Shown piece after piece: positions 1 to 6,598 of a DNA stretch of 7,339 nucleotides (the first letter of the stretch is position 1; every line of letters begins with the position of its first letter). The stretch lies in the NCBI GenBank assembly GCA_003511845.1, contig DOIV01000104.1, positions 1,752-9,090 on the forward strand. Direction: 5' to 3'. The notes under the pieces are model-generated. The model searched no databases. It had not been told where the DNA came from and saw only the letters and a list, made by a program, of their open reading frames with translations. The position numbers were made by a program, and so were the translations under genes. The stretch is from Flavobacteriaceae bacterium (lineage in GTDB: Bacteria; Bacteroidota; Bacteroidia; Flavobacteriales; Flavobacteriaceae).

Positions 1-230
1 CTGGAAATGATGCCTTAAAAATTTTAACATTAGATTATGATTTCTTTGACAATGAAGAGTTCGAATTGAACGTTATAAATGACAACGAGATAGATTTATA
101 TCATGCTGCTTCAGGTACTACATATACCTTTAACGGAAGAAATAACATCATCTTTAAAAAAGATATAGAAAAAGGACAAATTCCTAAAACAAGAAAACGA
201 TTTAAAACAAATCGTAGAACAAAAAAATAA
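1..230 (+). CDS. C-terminal end of an unrecognised protein (5' partial)
   Basis: An open frame runs from the left edge (first full codon at position 3) to a TAA at 228-230, giving about 75 residues with no internal stop. The visible part begins GNDALKILTLDYDFFDNEE, is acidic and hydrophobic in its first half, and passes through a stretch rich in T, F, N and G (ASGTTYTFNGRN). It ends in a strongly basic tail, KTRKRFKTNRRTKK. I do not recognise a family. The basic tail could contact nucleic acid or ribosomes, but that is a guess from charge alone. Codon use is A/T-rich like the neighbours. The gene is followed directly by hairpins ending in a strong terminator at 320-348, which supports a real plus-strand gene end here. 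The start and most of the protein lie outside the window. Confidence 0.6.
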   Translation, partial: GNDALKILTLDYDFFDNEEFELNVINDNEIDLYHAASGTTYTFNGRNNIIFKKDIEKGQIPKTRKRFKTNRRTKK

Positions 231-267
231 AAACCTGTCTCCGCATAAGTTTCGGACAAACAGGTTT
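231..267. other. stem-loop directly after the stop codon
   Basis: AAACCTGT (231-238) is perfectly complementary to ACAGGTTT (260-267). Inside it TCCG (240-243) can pair with CGGA (253-256), leaving a 9-nt loop and a small asymmetric internal loop. It begins on the base after the TAA stop. On the plus strand no U-run follows, so it is not a classical terminator there. On the minus strand it is followed by TTTTTATTTTTTT, which is terminator-like, although no minus-strand gene ends here. It may protect the 3' end of the upstream mRNA or be part of a structured 3' UTR. Confidence 0.55.
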
Positions 268-292
268 AACGATAAGGTTTGGTTAGTTGATT

Positions 293-314
293 TTGGTTGA
301 TTAAGTTCAACCAA
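293..314 (+). other. small 8-bp stem-loop in the 3' region
   Basis: TTGGTTGA (293-300) is a perfect inverted match to TCAACCAA (307-314) around a 6-nt loop (TTAAGT). It lies between the hairpin at 231-267 and the terminator at 320-348. The 7-mer GTTGATT occurs at 286-292 and again at 296-302, so the right arm has a second, weaker partner upstream. The stem is A/T-rich and could be chance, but its place between two other hairpins makes it worth recording. Confidence 0.4.
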
Positions 315-319
315 TAATT

Positions 320-348
320 CCGCCTCAGGTTTCTGAGGCGGTTTTTTT
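320..348 (+). terminator. rho-independent terminator
   Basis: A 9-bp GC-rich stem, CCGCCTCAG (320-328) with CTGAGGCGG (333-341), closes a 4-nt loop (GTTT) and is followed at once by seven T residues (342-348). This is the classical intrinsic terminator form for plus-strand transcription. It ends transcription of the gene that stops at 230 and separates it from the PhzF-family gene starting 35 bp downstream. Confidence 0.88.
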
Positions 349-383
349 GTATCTTTATCCCACATTATCTAACCTTATAAAAT

Positions 384-1202
384 ATGTCAAACACAATAGA
401 AATATATATAGTTGACTCTTTTACAGACAAACCATTTAAAGGAAACCCTGCAGGGGTATGTATTCTAAAAAATAAATTACAAGACCAACAAATGCTTTCT
501 ATTGCTAAAGAGTTGGGGTTGTCTGAAACAGCTTTTATCTCTAAATTAGACTCTTTAAATACGTATAGCATACGTTACTTTTCTCCAAAAATGGAAATTC
601 CACTATGCGGACATGCAACTTTAGCAGCATCAAAAGTGCTTTTTGAAAAAGATACAAGTCTAACTAATATTCATTTTAATACTAGCCAAAGTTTAGATTT
701 AATAATTAAACGTAATGGTGAAAATATACTTATGGAGTTCCCTGTATATGATACTACGCCACAAGAGACTCCAGAAGCTTTGCTCAAGGCTCTTGGAATA
801 GAAGAAATTATAAATAGTGTATATAATAAGGAAACAGGAATTTTACTTCTTGAAATAAGCGATAGTCAAGTGTTAAATAATTTAACTCCAGATTTTGAAA
901 ACTTAAAACGTTCGCATACATCAATAAATGGGGTTTTAGTTTCTGCAATTTCTAAGCAAACAAATTACGACTTTGAATCGCGTTATTTTTGGCCATGGAG
1001 CGGAACAAATGAAGATCCTGTAACTGGAGCTACCCATACTTTCTTGGCAAAATATTGGGGTAATCGGTTGGGTAAAACTAAAATGAATTCTTATCAATGC
1101 TCTGAAAGAACAGGATTTATGGAGGTTGAATTAATTAGTAATGAAAAATTACTGATTAAAAGTGTAGCTCAAATAGTTTTGAAAGGCGAATTAACAATTT
1201 AA
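384..1202 (+). CDS. PhzF-family isomerase-like protein
   Basis: This 272-residue protein has the size and motifs of the PhzF family (diaminopimelate-epimerase fold, usually about 260-300 residues). Visible motifs are GNPAGV (20-25), LGLSETAF (44-51) with the family's catalytic Glu at 48, CGHATLA (75-81), and EDPVTGATH (210-218), the second-half signature next to the active-site cleft. Both halves of the pseudo-symmetric fold are therefore present and the protein looks complete. True PhzF isomerises trans-2,3-dihydro-3-hydroxyanthranilate in phenazine synthesis, but most homologues lie outside phenazine clusters and have unknown substrates. No other phz gene is visible here, so a phenazine role should not be assumed. 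The protein has no signal peptide and is expected to be cytosolic. The ATG at 384 follows an A/T-rich leader without a Shine-Dalgarno, normal for Bacteroidota. The stop is 2 bp before the next gene, so the two are almost certainly co-transcribed. I saw no convincing promoter in the 35 bp after the terminator. Confidence 0.93.
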   Translation: MSNTIEIYIVDSFTDKPFKGNPAGVCILKNKLQDQQMLSIAKELGLSETAFISKLDSLNTYSIRYFSPKMEIPLCGHATLAASKVLFEKDTSLTNIHFNTSQSLDLIIKRNGENILMEFPVYDTTPQETPEALLKALGIEEIINSVYNKETGILLLEISDSQVLNNLTPDFENLKRSHTSINGVLVSAISKQTNYDFESRYFWPWSGTNEDPVTGATHTFLAKYWGNRLGKTKMNSYQCSERTGFMEVELISNEKLLIKSVAQIVLKGELTI

Positions 1203-1204
1203 TT

Positions 1205-2374
1205 ATGCTCAACAAACGCCTTTTAATTAAAAACCTACTTGCCTATAATGACGAGAATAGCTTTTATGATAAAAAGGTGCAATTGAACTTAGGCAACAGA
1301 GAAGGAAAAGCAAAATTTTTAAAGCATGTTTGTGCCTTGTCTAATTCAAACCCTGAAAACAATTCTTATATTATTATTGGAGTTGATGATCAACGGAATA
1401 AAATTATTGGAGTCGATTTTTACGATGATAGTAAAATACAAAACTTAGTAAATGCCTATTTCGAAAATCCACCAAAAATTCAATATGAAAATATTGCTTT
1501 CCCAAGGTTACCAAGACATAAAGTTGTAGGCTTAGTCACTATAAATCCTGAACAAAAAATAACCGCTCTTAAAAAAGGAATTTGGAAATACCCTAAAAAC
1601 ACGTTGTTTTTAAGACAAGGCAGTAATTCTAAACCTACAACTAAAATCGTGTTAAAAAACACGAATAAAAAAATTGTTAAGGCTATTGAAAAAAATGCTC
1701 AAAACAACATCAAACTTACGCTTGATGGTGTTTTTGATTTTATGAATAAACATTCAAAAGAGTTAAACCCAAATTATATTGTTTTTAAAGATCATTTTGT
1801 GTTGTGTTGGGCAGGTATAAAAAAAGTAGTTGAGGGTAAAACACGCTATTCAAGAGTTGATATTAAACTGGTTAATGAGCAAATCCGTTTGTTTTACTCC
1901 GCTTTAGATGATGTTGAGATTGAATACAATCAACAATCATTTATCATCACAGAGTATATTCAAATAAACATCAGTAATAAGAACTCCACTTCAAGAGATT
2001 TACAGGAGTTTTATCCTTTAGAAAAAACCATCATAAATTTTAAGGAAAACGGCACTTATAATATTGCTACAGAATTATTATTTAAACCTCCTATTTATGA
2101 TGCTGTTGTGTTAAAACATGTATACAATAGTAATAATGTTATTTTAGAAAAACTGATAAAAAACATTCCTTTAACTAAAAGAGACCTAATAGATTTAGAA
2201 CAATTACCAATCACGTACTTGATTTGCTCTTTAAACGGATTTGCTGAAGCAAAAACTAAGTTAGAAATAGCCAAATCTTATTTAAAATCTTTAAATGATA
2301 AATCACCATATATTAAACTAAAAGAAGTTCTACGAGTGTTACGAAAAGTGAAATATGGTAGAGGTAAGACCTGA
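1205..2374 (+). CDS. AlbA_2 (Schlafen-type) domain protein
   Basis: This 389-residue protein starts with ATG 2 bp after the PhzF-family stop. Its first ~150 residues resemble the Schlafen AlbA_2 domain: an acidic/glycine lead-in and helix NREGKAKFLKHVCALSN (31-47), then the strand and turn SYIIIGVDDQRNKIIGVDF (54-72), and an FLRQGSNSKPTT element (135-146) matching the late 'R-x-G-s-x-t' part of the domain. AlbA_2 proteins are often annotated as ATP-binding or transcriptional-regulator-like, and some family members bind nucleic acid. The usual C-terminal GHKL-type ATPase or winged-helix region is not evident. Residues ~155-389 are K/I/N/L-rich, with no motif I recognise and no membrane segment. 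It is probably cytosolic, and the molecular role is unknown. Pairing with a PhzF homologue suggests a shared function or only shared transcription. The gene converges on pyc, with a 108-bp inverted-repeat element between them. Confidence 0.82.
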   Translation: MLNKRLLIKNLLAYNDENSFYDKKVQLNLGNREGKAKFLKHVCALSNSNPENNSYIIIGVDDQRNKIIGVDFYDDSKIQNLVNAYFENPPKIQYENIAFPRLPRHKVVGLVTINPEQKITALKKGIWKYPKNTLFLRQGSNSKPTTKIVLKNTNKKIVKAIEKNAQNNIKLTLDGVFDFMNKHSKELNPNYIVFKDHFVLCWAGIKKVVEGKTRYSRVDIKLVNEQIRLFYSALDDVEIEYNQQSFIITEYIQINISNKNSTSRDLQEFYPLEKTIINFKENGTYNIATELLFKPPIYDAVVLKHVYNSNNVILEKLIKNIPLTKRDLIDLEQLPITYLICSLNGFAEAKTKLEIAKSYLKSLNDKSPYIKLKEVLRVLRKVKYGRGKT

Positions 2375-2423
2375 AAAACATTATTTATTGTATTTTATCT
2401 AATATTGCAACGGTCTTTTGTTA

Positions 2424-2531
2424 TTAAACCCGCATTATGTATTAGAGAATTGTGATGAAGGTTCAAACTCAACGACCATGGTCTAAGGGTTTGAATACGT
2501 AATAGGTTGCTAATGCATAATGCGGGTTTAA
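2424..2531. repeat. 108-bp inverted-repeat element between convergent genes
   Basis: TTAAACCCGCATTATG (2424-2439) matches CATAATGCGGGTTTAA (2516-2531) perfectly in inverted orientation. After one T/G position (a G-U pair in RNA) the match continues as ATTAG (2441-2445) with CTAAT (2510-2514), giving a 22-bp arm. Nested inside are TTCAAAC (2462-2468) with GTTTGAA (2489-2495), and at the centre the perfect 10-bp palindrome GACCATGGTC (2474-2483). Both ends are TTAA. The right end touches the pyc stop codon (2532-2534). Neither strand has a T-run after the arm, so it is not an ordinary intrinsic terminator. No ORF lies inside. It resembles a MITE or palindromic interspersed repeat, or a structured RNA or boundary element. 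No second copy is seen in this window, so dispersal is unproven. Confidence 0.8.
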
Positions 2532-5500
2532 CTACTCCATTTCAATAACCAAATCATCTTGTTTGACCAATACACCTTCTTTCAAATAAATCTTTTTAAT
2601 GGTTCCGTCTTCATTTGCAACTATTGTTGTTTCAATTTTCATTGCTTCAATAATAAATAAAGCATCATTTTTCTTTACTTTTTGTCCATTTTTTACGACT
2701 ATTTTATAAAGACTCCCTTGTAAAGGTGCTCCTAATTCTTTTTGATTTTCAGCTTCCGCTTTTTGATTTTCAATAATTTCGATATCTAAAGACAAATCTT
2801 TAATTTCTACAAACCGATTTTGACCATTTAACTTGAAAAATACAATCCGTATTCCTTTATCATTCGGGCTTCCAATTGATAATAATTCAATAATGATTGT
2901 TTTTCCTGGAGCAATTTCTATAATTATTTCTTCATGGTGTTTCATGCCATAGAAAAAATTCTTTGTTGGTATAACAGAGATATTTCCATATTGTTTAAAC
3001 TTCTCAACTGCTTTTTCAAAGACTTTCGGGTAAAATAAATAGGATAAAAAATCTTCTATTTCTAATTTTCTAGGAAATCCTTTTTTAAATTTTTTACAAA
3101 ATGCTTCGAATTCAATATCGAAATCAATAGGTTTTAAATGTGCATTTGGTCTATTCGTATAAGGATTTTTACCTTTTAGAATAATTTTTTGAAGCTTTTT
3201 AGGAAACCCTCCATATGCTTGGCCTAAATCTCCTCTAAAAAAACTCACAACCGATTCTGGAAATGAGATTTCACTTCCGTTTTCTAATATGTCATGAGGA
3301 GTTAAATTATTGGTTACCATAAAAATGGACATATCACCAACTACTTTAGAGCTTGGTGTTACTTTTATCAAATCACCAAACAATTCATTTACTTGACTGT
3401 ACATTAATTTTACTTCTTCAAAGCGGTCACCTAGACCTAAAGCTTCAGCTTGTGGACGTAAATTAGAATATTGACCTCCTGGTATTTCGTGTTGATACAC
3501 TTCGGCTGTTCCTGCTTTTAATCCTGACTCAAACGGATAATAATACTCTCTAACATCTTCCCAATAATTTGAAAATTCATTTAATTTATTAACGTCAAAT
3601 TTATGTGCTCTTTTTTGGAATTTGAGCATTTCTACAATGGCATTAAAATTGGGTTGTGAGGTTAATCCTGACAATCCGCCAAGAGCAACATCAACAACAT
3701 CAACTCCTGCTTCTACTGCTTTTAGGTACGTTGCAGATTGTATTGATGAAGTATCATGAGTATGCAAATGAATAGGTAAATTAGTAGCATCTTTAATCGT
3801 TGATATCAACTCTTTAGCAGCATAAGGTGTTAATAAACCAGCCATGTCTTTAATAGAAATGATATGAGCACCTGCATTTTCTAAATCTTTTGCAAGCTGA
3901 TGGTAGTATTTTAAATTATACTTGGTTTTATTTTTATCTAACACATCGCCCGTATAACTGATAGCTGCCTCGGCTATCCCGCCTGTTTGATTACGCACAT
4001 ATTTAATACTTGGTTCCATTGCTTTCACCCAATTTAAAGAATCAAAAATCCTAAAAATATCCATCCCGTTTTCCCAAGATTTAATAATAAATTTTTCAAT
4101 TAAATTGTCAGGATAAGCAGCATAACCCACTCCGTTTGAGCCACGCAACAACATTTGTAGTAAAATATTTGGTGCTGCTTTTCGTATTTCTCGTAATCTT
4201 CTCCAGGGGTTTTCATGTAAAAAACGTAGACAAACATCAAAAGTTGCTCCTCCCCACATTTCTAGACTAAAGGTATTTGGATGATTTTTTGCAAAACTTT
4301 CTGTAACTCTTAGCATATCATAAGTTCGCATTCTAGTTGCAAGAAGTGATTGATGAGCATCACGTAAAGTAGTATCTGTATAATGTATTTTCTTTTCTTT
4401 TTTTAACCATTTTGAAAACTCTTCAGCTCCTAATTTGGTTAATAAGTCTTTGGTTCCTTTCGGGAATTCTGAAAAAGTATCAAAACTAGGAATTTTTGGT
4501 GTTCTAAACTTTTTATCAGCATGGACATATTTTACATCACTATTTCCATTTACAACCACTTCACCAATAAAATTGATGATTTTTGTTGCACGATCTTGTG
4601 ATTGTTTAATTTTAAATAATGAGGGGTTATTTGCTATAAAATTAACTGTTGCTTTTCCTTCTAAAAAGGTTTTATTTTGGATAACATTTTGTAAAAAACG
4701 AATATTTGTTTTTACTCCACGAATACGAAATTCTTTTAACGCACGTATCATTTTACGAACCGAGCCATCTAAAGTTCTACCATGAGAAGATACTTTTACT
4801 AACATTGAATCAAAAAACGGGCTTACAGATGAACTTTGATAAATACTGCCAACATCAAGCCTTATACCCATTCCTGCTGCACTTCTATAGGTAGTTACAG
4901 TTCCGTAGTCTGGTGTAAAATTATTTTCAGGGTCTTCGGTTGTTATTCTACATTGTATGGCAAAACCATAGGTTTTTAAACTTTCTTGACTGTAAATTTT
5001 AATCTGTTTGTCTGACAATTTATAACCTCCGGCAACAAAGATTTGTGTTTTTACTAAATCTACACCTGTAACCATTTCAGTTACAGTATGCTCAACTTGA
5101 ATTCTCGGATTTACTTCAATAAAATAGATACTTTTATCTTCATCTACTAAAAATTCAACCGTACCAACATTATTATAATTTACTTGTTTTGCAATTGCAA
5201 CTGCATATTTAAATAGTTTTTGCTTAATAGCATCATCTAAATTATGTGAAGGTGCCATTTCAACCACTTTTTGATAACGACGTTGCACCGAACAATCACG
5301 TTCATGTAAATGACGAATATTTCCGTGATTATCAGCAACAATTTGAATTTCAATATGTTTAGGATTTTCTACATATTTTTCTAAAAAAACAGTATCATTT
5401 CCAAAAGCATTTAATGATTCATTTTTTGATGATTGAAATTGTTTTTCTAATTCTTCTTCATTTCTAAGAATCCTCATGCCTCTTCCACCTCCTCCATGAG

Positions 5501-5984
5501 CCGCTTTTAACATAACAGGATAGCCAATTATTTTGGCTTCAGCTATCGCAATTTTTAATGAAGTTAATTTTTTGGTACTACTCTTAATTATAGGAACCTG
5601 ACAACTTGTAGCAATTTTTTTTGCTTTAATTTTATCTCCTAAAGCTTCCATTACTTCAGGTTTAGGGCCAATAAAAACAATATTGTTTTCTGCACACTTA
5701 CGTGCAAATTCAGAATTTTCAGATAAAAAACCATACCCGGGATGTATGGCATCAATTTTTTTAGTTTTAGCAAGACTTACTATCTCATCAATATCTAAAT
5801 AGGGTTTTAAAGGAGCGTTATCTGACCCTATTTTATAGGATTCATCCGCTTTATAACGATGTGCAGAATACCTGTCTTCATAAGTATAAATAGCTATGGT
5901 TTCGATATTTAATTCTGTACATGCTCTAAAAATACGAATGGCTATTTCTCCTCGATTGGCTACTAAAATTCTTTTTATTTTCAT
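2532..5984 (-). CDS. pyc: pyruvate carboxylase (single-chain)
   Basis: This biotin enzyme makes oxaloacetate from pyruvate, bicarbonate and ATP, an anaplerotic cytosolic reaction. Numbering is from the ATG at 5984 (1150 residues, the normal size for one-chain enzymes). The N-terminal biotin carboxylase domain spans about 1-455: start MKIKRILVANRGEIAIR, glycine ATP loop HGGGGRGM (163-170), CSVQRRYQK (231-239), EVNPRIQVEH (290-299). The carboxyltransferase domain follows at about 532-800: RDAHQ (541-545), R614 in LLRGSNG, the Lys expected to be carbamylated at 712 (SIKDMAG), and metal ligands H741 and H743. T876 in VTPSSKVVGDM matches the proton-transfer Thr of the Rhizobium etli enzyme. The biotinyl domain closes the protein, with biotinylated Lys 1116 in EAMKIE. 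All key residues are present. An in-frame TTG two codons upstream (5990) is a poorer start. The gene lies 51 bp after the cytochrome c stop, likely the same transcript. The one oddity is Ile where Met usually follows the biotinyl Lys. Confidence 0.97.
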   Translation of the reverse strand: MKIKRILVANRGEIAIRIFRACTELNIETIAIYTYEDRYSAHRYKADESYKIGSDNAPLKPYLDIDEIVSLAKTKKIDAIHPGYGFLSENSEFARKCAENNIVFIGPKPEVMEALGDKIKAKKIATSCQVPIIKSSTKKLTSLKIAIAEAKIIGYPVMLKAAHGGGGRGMRILRNEEELEKQFQSSKNESLNAFGNDTVFLEKYVENPKHIEIQIVADNHGNIRHLHERDCSVQRRYQKVVEMAPSHNLDDAIKQKLFKYAVAIAKQVNYNNVGTVEFLVDEDKSIYFIEVNPRIQVEHTVTEMVTGVDLVKTQIFVAGGYKLSDKQIKIYSQESLKTYGFAIQCRITTEDPENNFTPDYGTVTTYRSAAGMGIRLDVGSIYQSSSVSPFFDSMLVKVSSHGRTLDGSVRKMIRALKEFRIRGVKTNIRFLQNVIQNKTFLEGKATVNFIANNPSLFKIKQSQDRATKIINFIGEVVVNGNSDVKYVHADKKFRTPKIPSFDTFSEFPKGTKDLLTKLGAEEFSKWLKKEKKIHYTDTTLRDAHQSLLATRMRTYDMLRVTESFAKNHPNTFSLEMWGGATFDVCLRFLHENPWRRLREIRKAAPNILLQMLLRGSNGVGYAAYPDNLIEKFIIKSWENGMDIFRIFDSLNWVKAMEPSIKYVRNQTGGIAEAAISYTGDVLDKNKTKYNLKYYHQLAKDLENAGAHIISIKDMAGLLTPYAAKELISTIKDATNLPIHLHTHDTSSIQSATYLKAVEAGVDVVDVALGGLSGLTSQPNFNAIVEMLKFQKRAHKFDVNKLNEFSNYWEDVREYYYPFESGLKAGTAEVYQHEIPGGQYSNLRPQAEALGLGDRFEEVKLMYSQVNELFGDLIKVTPSSKVVGDMSIFMVTNNLTPHDILENGSEISFPESVVSFFRGDLGQAYGGFPKKLQKIILKGKNPYTNRPNAHLKPIDFDIEFEAFCKKFKKGFPRKLEIEDFLSYLFYPKVFEKAVEKFKQYGNISVIPTKNFFYGMKHHEEIIIEIAPGKTIIIELLSIGSPNDKGIRIVFFKLNGQNRFVEIKDLSLDIEIIENQKAEAENQKELGAPLQGSLYKIVVKNGQKVKKNDALFIIEAMKIETTIVANEDGTIKKIYLKEGVLVKQDDLVIEME

Positions 5985-6035
5985 ATCCAAAAATATAAAA
6001 ATATTCTATTTAGTAACCTAATAAAATATTATAAA

Positions 6036-6437
6036 TTATTTACCTAGTGTTCTTACGTAATTTACAACATCCCATCGTTGTTCATTAGAAAGTATTGGGC
6101 CCCATTTTATCATATCGTTTCTACCATTGGTAATTTTCCAGAAAATTTCACCATCAGTTTGAGATTGTACCATGCCTAGGGTTAAATTCTGAGGTTTTGG
6201 TGTTAGTGCTTTACCACCAATACCATCTCCTTTTCCTTGTTTACCATGACACACCATGCATCTTGTTTTAAAGATTCTAGCTCCGCGTAAAGCAGATTCA
6301 CTTCTTTTTGATGTACTTATAGGGTTTTTATTGTCTTTAGCTCCTTCTGGGGCTTTCCACCTATCTACCTGTAGCGTAAAGCTCATCACACCTATAAAGG
6401 TGATTAAAGCTAATACATAAAGTAATTGTTTTTTCAT
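6036..6437 (-). CDS. monoheme class I cytochrome c, exported or anchored
   Basis: This 133-residue protein has one covalent heme site, CMVCH (C60, C63, H64), followed by GKQGKGDGIGGKAL, the usual class I loop. The likely distal axial ligand is M109 in GRNDMIKWG, and the C-terminal helix LSNEQRWDVVNYVRTL (116-131) is typical of the fold. Residues 1-22 (MKK, then a hydrophobic run to VMSFTL) form a Sec signal or an uncleaved N-terminal anchor. No clear A-x-A cleavage site and no lipobox Cys is visible, so anchoring on the periplasmic face of the inner membrane is plausible. It should carry electrons in the periplasm, but the redox partner cannot be named from sequence. ATG at 6437 is the first good start and is followed directly by the signal sequence. 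It lies upstream of pyc on the same strand, and the pair is probably driven from the spacer at 6438-6600. Confidence 0.93.
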   Translation of the reverse strand: MKKQLLYVLALITFIGVMSFTLQVDRWKAPEGAKDNKNPISTSKRSESALRGARIFKTRCMVCHGKQGKGDGIGGKALTPKPQNLTLGMVQSQTDGEIFWKITNGRNDMIKWGPILSNEQRWDVVNYVRTLGK

Positions 6438-6475
6438 TATTTATAGGTTTTATTTGTTGATAAAATATTGATTAT

Positions 6476-6505
6476 CAAAGCATATAAGGCAAATGGAATG
6501 CCAAA
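6476..6505 (-). promoter_or_regulatory. weak candidate promoter for the cytochrome c-pyc pair
   Basis: On the minus strand TTTG (6502-6505) lies 17 bp before TATGCTTTG (6476-6484). This resembles the Bacteroidota housekeeping promoter (a -33 TTTG or TTG and a -7 TAnnTTTG), except that the -7 box has three rather than two bases between TA and TTTG. It would give a leader of roughly 30 nt before the cytochrome c ATG. The match is imperfect and such A/T-rich words are common in this DNA. Confidence 0.25.
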
Positions 6506-6520
6506 GTTTGGGTTAAATGT

Positions 6521-6551
6521 AAAAAACCGCTTCCGTTTAAAAACGTTTTTT
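6521..6551. other. damaged hairpin, possible decayed terminator
   Basis: AAAAAA (6521-6526) can pair with TTTTTT (6546-6551), and CGTTT (6534-6538) with AAACG (6541-6545), around a 2-nt loop. CCGCTTC (6527-6533) is left without a partner. If a block complementary to these seven bases lay between 6545 and 6546, the whole would be a perfect 38-nt inverted repeat of typical bidirectional terminator form. This suggests a terminator that lost part of one arm. It lies between the better terminator at 6599-6643 and the candidate cytochrome c promoter. Confidence 0.35.
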
Positions 6552-6598
6552 ATACTATTTTATTCTAAACTCTTCTGAAATTCATCCCATTTTAACAC

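Noticed and set aside
111..571. Two abutting minus-strand ORFs (111-365 and 365-571)
   Set aside because: They run antisense through the partial gene, the terminator hairpin and the start of the PhzF-family gene. Their compositions (F/C/S-rich) are typical of frame shadows and they share no family motif.
384..1202. Phenazine biosynthesis locus
   Set aside because: Only a PhzF-family protein is present. No phzA/B/C/D/E/G homologue lies beside it, and PhzF homologues are widespread with unrelated or unknown roles.
1480..1662. Minus-strand ORF inside the AlbA_2-domain gene
   Set aside because: It is antisense to a well-supported gene, short and without motif, so it is a shadow frame.
1205..2374. 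Schlafen-like defence gene as part of an antiphage island
   Set aside because: An AlbA_2-like domain alone does not mark a defence system, and the neighbours are ordinary metabolic genes with no nuclease, methylase, retron, toxin-antitoxin or mobile genes.
2424..2531. Integron attC site
   Set aside because: The right end reads GTTTAAC, which does not fit the GTTRRRY core. The arms are too symmetric for an attC site and no integrase is in view.
4435..4894. Plus-strand ORFs inside pyc (4435-4785, 4706-4894)
   Set aside because: They lie entirely within the strongly supported minus-strand pyruvate carboxylase frame and show no domain features.
5985..5992. TATTTTTG on the minus strand just before pyc, matching the -7 box TAnnTTTG
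   Set aside because: It ends only two bases before the ATG, so transcription would begin at or after the start codon. No -33 TTTG lies at the right distance upstream. It is probably a chance match in A/T-rich DNA.
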